From positions 806,001 to 870,000 of the forward strand of contig NZ_CP084222.1 in assembly GCF_020268605.1 (NCBI RefSeq): a DNA stretch of 64,000 nucleotides, written 5' to 3'. The notes below the pieces were generated by a model. The model was not told where the DNA came from. It made no database searches and saw only the letters and a list, made by a program, of their open reading frames with translations. Position 1 is the stretch's first letter, and every line of letters begins with the position of its first letter. This document shows, piece by piece, positions 59,752 through 64,000 of this stretch. The DNA comes from Arsenophonus apicola (GTDB taxonomy: Bacteria > Pseudomonadota > Gammaproteobacteria > Enterobacterales > Enterobacteriaceae). The position numbers and the translations under genes were made by a program.

Positions 59752-61080
59752 ATGGAAGGACGTAGTACTGATTTAGTTAATGGATTTCGCCACTCTGTTC
59801 CCTATATTAATATACATCGCGATAAAACTTTTGTTATTACATTGAACGGTAACGCTATCGCAGATAAAAATTTTACTCATATCATTAGCGATATCGGTTT
59901 ATTACACAGTCTGGGTATTCGATTGGTTTTAGTTTATGGTATACGCCCACAGATAGATAAAAAACTCTTAACCCGTCAATATCCGGCAATCTACCATAAA
60001 AATATTCACGTCACAGATGCCAATACCATGGAGTTAGCTAAAAAAATATCAGCTACATTACAATGGGATATTACCGCTCTGTTATCGATGAGTCTCAACA
60101 ATACTCCATTACAAGGTGCCCATATTAATGTCGTCAGTGGTAATTTTATTATTGCTCAACCTTTAGGGATCGACAAGGGTGTTGATTATTGTCACAGCGG
60201 AGGTATACGCCGAATCGATGATATCGCTATCAATTATCAATTAGAGCGCGGTTCCATTGTATTAATTGGTCCAATTGCTGTTTCTGTAACGGGAGAAAGT
60301 TTTAATCTAGCCACGGAAACCATCGCAAGCCAATTAGCGATTAAGCTCAAAGCAGATAAATTAATTGGATTTTGCTCTTCACAAGGTATCAGTGATAAAA
60401 ATGGCAATATATTATCGCAACTCTCACCGAATGATGCTGAAATACATATTGATGAACTGGAAAAACAACACAATAATCATTCTGACATACTCCCTTTTCT
60501 ACGTAGCGCAACTAAAGCATGCCGGCAGGGTGTTCGTCGTAGCCATTTAATAAGCTATCAAGAGAGTGGCGCTTTGTTACAAGAACTTTTTTCTCACAAG
60601 GGTATTGGTACCCAAATTATAATGGAAAATTCTGAACAAATTCGTCGAGCTAATATTAATGATATCAGTGGAATATTAGAATTAATTCAACCGCTAGAAC
60701 AGCAAGGAATACTGATTTGCCGTTCACGTGAACAATTAGAAATGGAAATCGACAAATATACTATCATCGAACGAGAAAATTTGGTCATCGCTTGCGCAGC
60801 ACTTTATACCTATTTAGAAGAAAAGTCGGGAGAAATGGCTTGCCTGGCTGTACATCCTGACTATCGTAATTTATCAAGAGGAGAAAAACTGCTTGAACAC
60901 ATTACTCTGCAAGCCAAAAATTTAAAATTAGAAAAACTTTTTGTATTAACAACCCAAAGTACACATTGGTTTCAGGAAAGAGGTTTTTTGCCGGCAAAAG
61001 TTGATATGTTGCCAATAAAAAAACAATCTCTTTATAATTACCAACGATGCTCAAAAATTTTAATACTTAATATTAATTAG
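59752..61080 (+). CDS. argA: N-acetylglutamate synthase ArgA
   Basis: First step of arginine synthesis. The N-terminal amino-acid-kinase-like domain binds arginine (FRHSVPYINIHRDKTFVI, GIRLVLVYGIRPQID), and the C-terminal GNAT domain makes acetylglutamate (GEMACLAVHPDYRNLSRGEKLLEHI, WFQERGF). I chose the ATG at 59752 (MEGRSTDLVNGF), matching the E. coli N-terminus at 442 residues; the longer frame adds 26 residues without homology. The enzyme looks intact, so arginine synthesis may be retained. Confidence 0.96.
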   Translation: MEGRSTDLVNGFRHSVPYINIHRDKTFVITLNGNAIADKNFTHIISDIGLLHSLGIRLVLVYGIRPQIDKKLLTRQYPAIYHKNIHVTDANTMELAKKISATLQWDITALLSMSLNNTPLQGAHINVVSGNFIIAQPLGIDKGVDYCHSGGIRRIDDIAINYQLERGSIVLIGPIAVSVTGESFNLATETIASQLAIKLKADKLIGFCSSQGISDKNGNILSQLSPNDAEIHIDELEKQHNNHSDILPFLRSATKACRQGVRRSHLISYQESGALLQELFSHKGIGTQIIMENSEQIRRANINDISGILELIQPLEQQGILICRSREQLEMEIDKYTIIERENLVIACAALYTYLEEKSGEMACLAVHPDYRNLSRGEKLLEHITLQAKNLKLEKLFVLTTQSTHWFQERGFLPAKVDMLPIKKQSLYNYQRCSKILILNIN

Positions 61081-61233
61081 ATTACTATAAAACTAATTAA
61101 AAATTTAATTAATAAACTCTATTGTAATAAAAAATACATTATTTAAATAAACAAAAATTTCTATTGCTATTAAGCAAAAAAATAGCGGATCTTCTCTATT
61201 TAACCAAGAGAAGATCCAAAAATAAAATAACGG
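61081..61233. other. short AT-rich spacer downstream of argA
   Basis: 150 bp with a GATCTTCTCT / AGAGAAGATC inverted repeat (about 61188-61216) around ATTTAACCA. It probably acts as a shared terminator for argA and the minus-strand unknown gene, though the T-tracts are poor. Confidence 0.5.
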
Positions 61234-61851
61234 TTAATTAGTTGTTTCAATTGCAGGCTTTGGTGCTGACGCTGCAAGAGAATCACGCAAATTCCACATC
61301 GTTGAAAAATGATTAACCATTAGATTATCAGTAGGCATAGCATTTATAACCCCACTACCAATATTTAATGCCTGAGCATAGACCGTCGAATCCAAAACAG
61401 TACTAGCCGATAGAAAACTTGCTACAAAAGCTTTTCCTCTATTTTCAATTACTACTTCTGGCTCATCTAGCTGATTTTTTATAGGCAAATTATTGTAAAT
61501 GTGATCTGCCTTCTTTTTTGCAACCGCTATTTCTGAAATTATATCAACCGGTTGATAATCATGCACAATCCCGATGGCTAATCCAGCTTGATAAAACCTT
61601 TTCGTCTGCTCAGTGGACTCAGGGTATTCGAGATAACTAGAAGATGTGAATTTTTTTTTAACTGCATCAAATAAATCATTTTCTTTTATTTTTATCTCGT
61701 GCAAATCAATATAAGAATTTCATACTGTTAGAAATTGAGAAACTATTTTATTTTCTGTATTTGCCCCTGTTAAGGCAGAAGCCACCTGTTGGTTAACTAC
61801 CTGAGATGAATGATCACTAATCTGAGATGTATGATTGATTGAATTTAACAT
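61234..61851 (-). pseudogene. unknown protein gene interrupted by one in-frame TGA
   Basis: I do not recognise this protein. A frame starting at the ATG at 61851 (AAGGA about 11 nt upstream) reads MLNSINHTSQISDHSSQVVNQQ..., hits a single TGA at 61720-61722 (codon 44), and continues in the same frame for 161 codons to the stop at 61234. The first 40 residues are rich in S, N, Q and T and lack a hydrophobic core, loosely like a type III secretion leader (weak inference). The rest is soluble, with a charged middle (VAKKKADHIYNN) and an Ala/Pro-rich end. It has no cysteine or membrane helix. E. coli has no gene between argA and recD, so this is an insertion of lineage-specific DNA. Confidence 0.6.
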
Positions 61852-62120
61852 TTATTTGCATCCTTCCATCGAATAATAATAAGGTTCAAATATTTTATGC
61901 AGCATCTCAAATATCGACCATTTATACTTCTAAAAAACAATTAATATAAAAATAAGAATAATAACTAATACAAATAACTTATTCATTGATAAAAGCGGAA
62001 ACTAAAGTTATATACCGCAATATTCTAATCCTGTTCATTATGCTTAAAAATTTATTTTTTTATTGCGTTGGCTATGAATAATATAAAACAAACCAGCAAG
62101 CTAAATAAATTCTACTTTCA

Positions 62121-63959
62121 TCAAACTAAACGCTCAGTCAAACCACTGCGCCGCTCTGTCGGCGTCACTAGCGCTTTAGCAAAAACATGACGATCAGCAT
62201 AAATCGTCAGCTGATTTTTCGCTCGTGTAATTGCCGTATAAATAAGCTCTTTACTAAGAATAGGTGTAAAAATTGGTGGTAAAACCAATGCGGCATGTTC
62301 AAATTCTGACCCTTGAGATTTATGTACAGTTATCACAAAGGCAGTTTCATGCTGAGGTAAACGACTGGGTTGTATTCTTTTAACCACCCCATTTGGCAAC
62401 TGAAAATAAGCTTTTAAACCCTGTTGTCCATCGCGTAGCATGATACCAATATCCCCATTAAATAAACCAAGAGGACGATCATTTTTAGTGATCATGATTG
62501 GGCGGCCTTCATAGTTTTTATTCCAGCTATACGCTGAACGTCGAATACTTGCCTGACGATGCAAAAGCTGTTCTAACTTGTCATTTAGCCCTATAACCCC
62601 GTATGGTCCCTCCCTTAGAGCAGCTAATAAGCGATAACGATTAAAAGCAGTCAGGATCTCTTCAGGATCGCGACCCGCTTTTATCATATCCAGATAATAA
62701 CGGTAGCATGCAGTAGCATCAGAAATTAATTTGCCATATCTCACAGGCGAATCAATTGAGTGAAAAGCAATATCCGCACTTGGCTGTGTTAATAGCTGCT
62801 CAACATATTTGATATTAGCTTGGTTAATTGCCGTAGCCAGTCGACCAATTCCTGATTGTGCATCAAAACGATAGCTCTTTCGTAATAAGCAAATCCGATC
62901 TTTAACATCTGGTCCTTCGTTCGATATAAAATCAGATAAATCACAGTCAGTGATTTTAGTCAGTTGTGCTGCTCTTGTACGACTATATCCGCATTCGGAA
63001 AAACGACAAAGATCACCGAGAACAGCACCCGCTTCAACCGAAGCTAATTGATCTCTGTCACCTAACAAAATAACACGTGCGTGGTGAGGCAGGGCTTCAA
63101 TCAATCTGGCCATCATAGGCAAATCAATCATCGATGCTTCATCAACTATTAATACGTCTAATAACAGTGGATTGTCTTTATGATAACGTAATAACTGGCT
63201 ATCTGGTTGAGCACCTAATAAACGATGAATAGTCTGCGCTTGTTCGGGAATAACCGCTTGCTCAGTTGCAGATAAATTCAGTTTTAATAATGCATTATTT
63301 AATGATTCAGTTAATCGTGCAGCCGCTTTTCCTGTCGGTGCTGCTAACTGAATGATTAACTTTTCATGACTTAATTTGACTAAAGTGGCTAATAAACGTG
63401 CTACTGTCGTTGTTTTACCAGTACCTGGCCCACCAGAAATAACAGCAATCCGACTGGTTACTGCAACTGCCACAGCTATTTTTTGCCAATCTTGTGTGTT
63501 CGAGGGCGTAAAAAAATGCGTTAAAATAGTTGCTAGCCGCTGTTCATCAACGGTTTCTAACACATGACGAGAAAAAAAGTCAGCCACTAATCCTTCATCA
63601 GCCCACATCCGCTGAAAATAGAGTTTGTTATCTGATAACACTAATGGCTTAGCTGTGGGTTGCTGAGCATCACAAACAGCATTACATTGTTTAAGCTCAG
63701 CATAGATCCTGCTACTATCAGGCGTTCCCGCCATTTCCCATAGGGCAAAAGCCATTTCAACCTGCCTACCTTCAAATAAATAGAGTGGTTGGAGCTTATC
63801 AATAAACAAACAAACATGCCCTGCTCGAGTTTCAGCGCTCAATAATGCAAATATCAATAATAATAACGGGTTTTCATTTTCCACTAACCGAATAGCAAGC
63901 TGTACGTCTAAAGAATTAAACAAATTAAGCTCAGCAGCTCGCTTTAGTAAAGTTATCAT
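62121..63959 (-). CDS. recD: exodeoxyribonuclease V alpha subunit RecD
   Basis: Fast 5'-3' helicase subunit of RecBCD. SF1 motifs are in order: Walker A VISGGPGTGKTTTVARLL (about residues 170-187), VDEASMIDLPMM (Walker B), LLGDRDQLASVEAGAVLGDL, VHKSQGSEFEHAALVLP, and YTAITRAKNQLTIYAD (motif VI). 612 residues (E. coli 608). Its ATG overlaps the recB stop in an ATGA junction. The argA-recD-recB order is as in E. coli. Confidence 0.96.
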   Translation of the reverse strand: MITLLKRAAELNLFNSLDVQLAIRLVENENPLLLLIFALLSAETRAGHVCLFIDKLQPLYLFEGRQVEMAFALWEMAGTPDSSRIYAELKQCNAVCDAQQPTAKPLVLSDNKLYFQRMWADEGLVADFFSRHVLETVDEQRLATILTHFFTPSNTQDWQKIAVAVAVTSRIAVISGGPGTGKTTTVARLLATLVKLSHEKLIIQLAAPTGKAAARLTESLNNALLKLNLSATEQAVIPEQAQTIHRLLGAQPDSQLLRYHKDNPLLLDVLIVDEASMIDLPMMARLIEALPHHARVILLGDRDQLASVEAGAVLGDLCRFSECGYSRTRAAQLTKITDCDLSDFISNEGPDVKDRICLLRKSYRFDAQSGIGRLATAINQANIKYVEQLLTQPSADIAFHSIDSPVRYGKLISDATACYRYYLDMIKAGRDPEEILTAFNRYRLLAALREGPYGVIGLNDKLEQLLHRQASIRRSAYSWNKNYEGRPIMITKNDRPLGLFNGDIGIMLRDGQQGLKAYFQLPNGVVKRIQPSRLPQHETAFVITVHKSQGSEFEHAALVLPPIFTPILSKELIYTAITRAKNQLTIYADRHVFAKALVTPTERRSGLTERLV

Positions 63960-64000
63960 CCTTCTTCACCTCGATTAGTTGCATTAAATAGCTCATCCAA
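63956..64000 (-). CDS. recB: 3' end of recB (exodeoxyribonuclease V beta), cut by window edge
   Basis: Fifteen codons including the TGA, encoding LDELFNATNRGEEG, in frame to the window end. The peptide is too short for a solid match but resembles the RecB tail (E. coli LADIFAGMTLEEA), and the 4-bp overlap with the recD start is the usual recB-recD coupling. Confidence 0.75.
   Translation of the reverse strand: MDELFNATNRGEEG

Noticed and set aside
61720..61722. TGA read as selenocysteine in the unknown gene
   Set aside because: No hairpin of the bacterial SECIS kind follows the TGA, the context is not that of a redox protein, and the position is not catalytic-looking.

Overview
The window is a stretch of enterobacterial (gamma-proteobacterial) chromosome. 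Almost every gene has an obvious Escherichia coli counterpart in the same local order. The DNA is AT-rich, with many A/T homopolymers and long empty spacers, and several genes normally found at these loci are absent or decaying (mltA, csdA, csdE, sdaC-sdaB, yaeQ, arfB). Rather few accessory genes are present. Protein sequences sit closest, from memory, to the Proteus/Providencia group (Morganellaceae). The AT bias with moderate gene loss suggests an insect-associated lineage such as Arsenophonus. That genus call is inference; the 16S gene present here would settle it.

Layout. 1-3988: truD (cut by the window edge), ispF, ispD and ftsB on the minus strand, then the convergent queuosine genes queD and queE. 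4159-6411: a ProY-type amino-acid permease and yafD. 6581-12640: a complete minus-strand rRNA operon (16S, tRNA-Ile, tRNA-Ala, 23S, 5S, tRNA-Asp) with P1 promoter, boxA sites and terminator; its 23S gene carries an intervening sequence in helix 25. 12688-21685: gmhB; the metNIQ methionine importer behind a MetJ operator; rcsF (frameshifted in poly-A); trmO, proS, nlpE, rof and tilS. 21832-22034: a perfect-length 7-bp x 29 minisatellite. 22111-41747: the long envelope/lipid/translation cluster in conserved order (read on the minus strand: rpsB, tsf, pyrH, frr, dxr, uppS, cdsA, rseP, bamA, skp, lpxD, fabZ, lpxA, lpxB, rnhB, dnaE, accA). 42290-47207: map, glnD, dapD, yaeH. 47300-56983: truC, yqcC, syd, queF, ppnN, xni, rlmM, ygdD, gcvA, the divergent small RNA gcvB, a csdE relic and tcdA. 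57508-58196: seven tandem initiator tRNA genes. 58257-64000: amiC, argA, a stop-interrupted unknown gene, recD and the end of recB.

How the genes work together. Isoprenoid synthesis (ispD, ispF, dxr, uppS) feeds undecaprenyl phosphate. LpxA, LpxD, LpxB and GmhB make lipid A and core heptose. AccA and FabZ supply fatty acids. CdsA makes CDP-diacylglycerol. BamA and Skp assemble outer-membrane proteins, watched by RseP, NlpE and RcsF. QueD, QueE and QueF belong to one tRNA-modification pathway although they lie at two loci. TruC, TruD, TilS, TrmO, TcdA and RlmM add further RNA modifications. A complete outer-membrane and lipid A gene set argues against an extremely reduced obligate symbiont.

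I found no CRISPR array, insertion sequence, prophage or secretion-system operon. The most informative oddities are the seven-copy initiator tRNA array, the rcsF poly-A frameshift that transcriptional slippage could repair, the 23S intervening sequence whose hairpin recurs in the rRNA spacer, the 7-bp minisatellite, and the single-stop-interrupted unknown gene beside argA.
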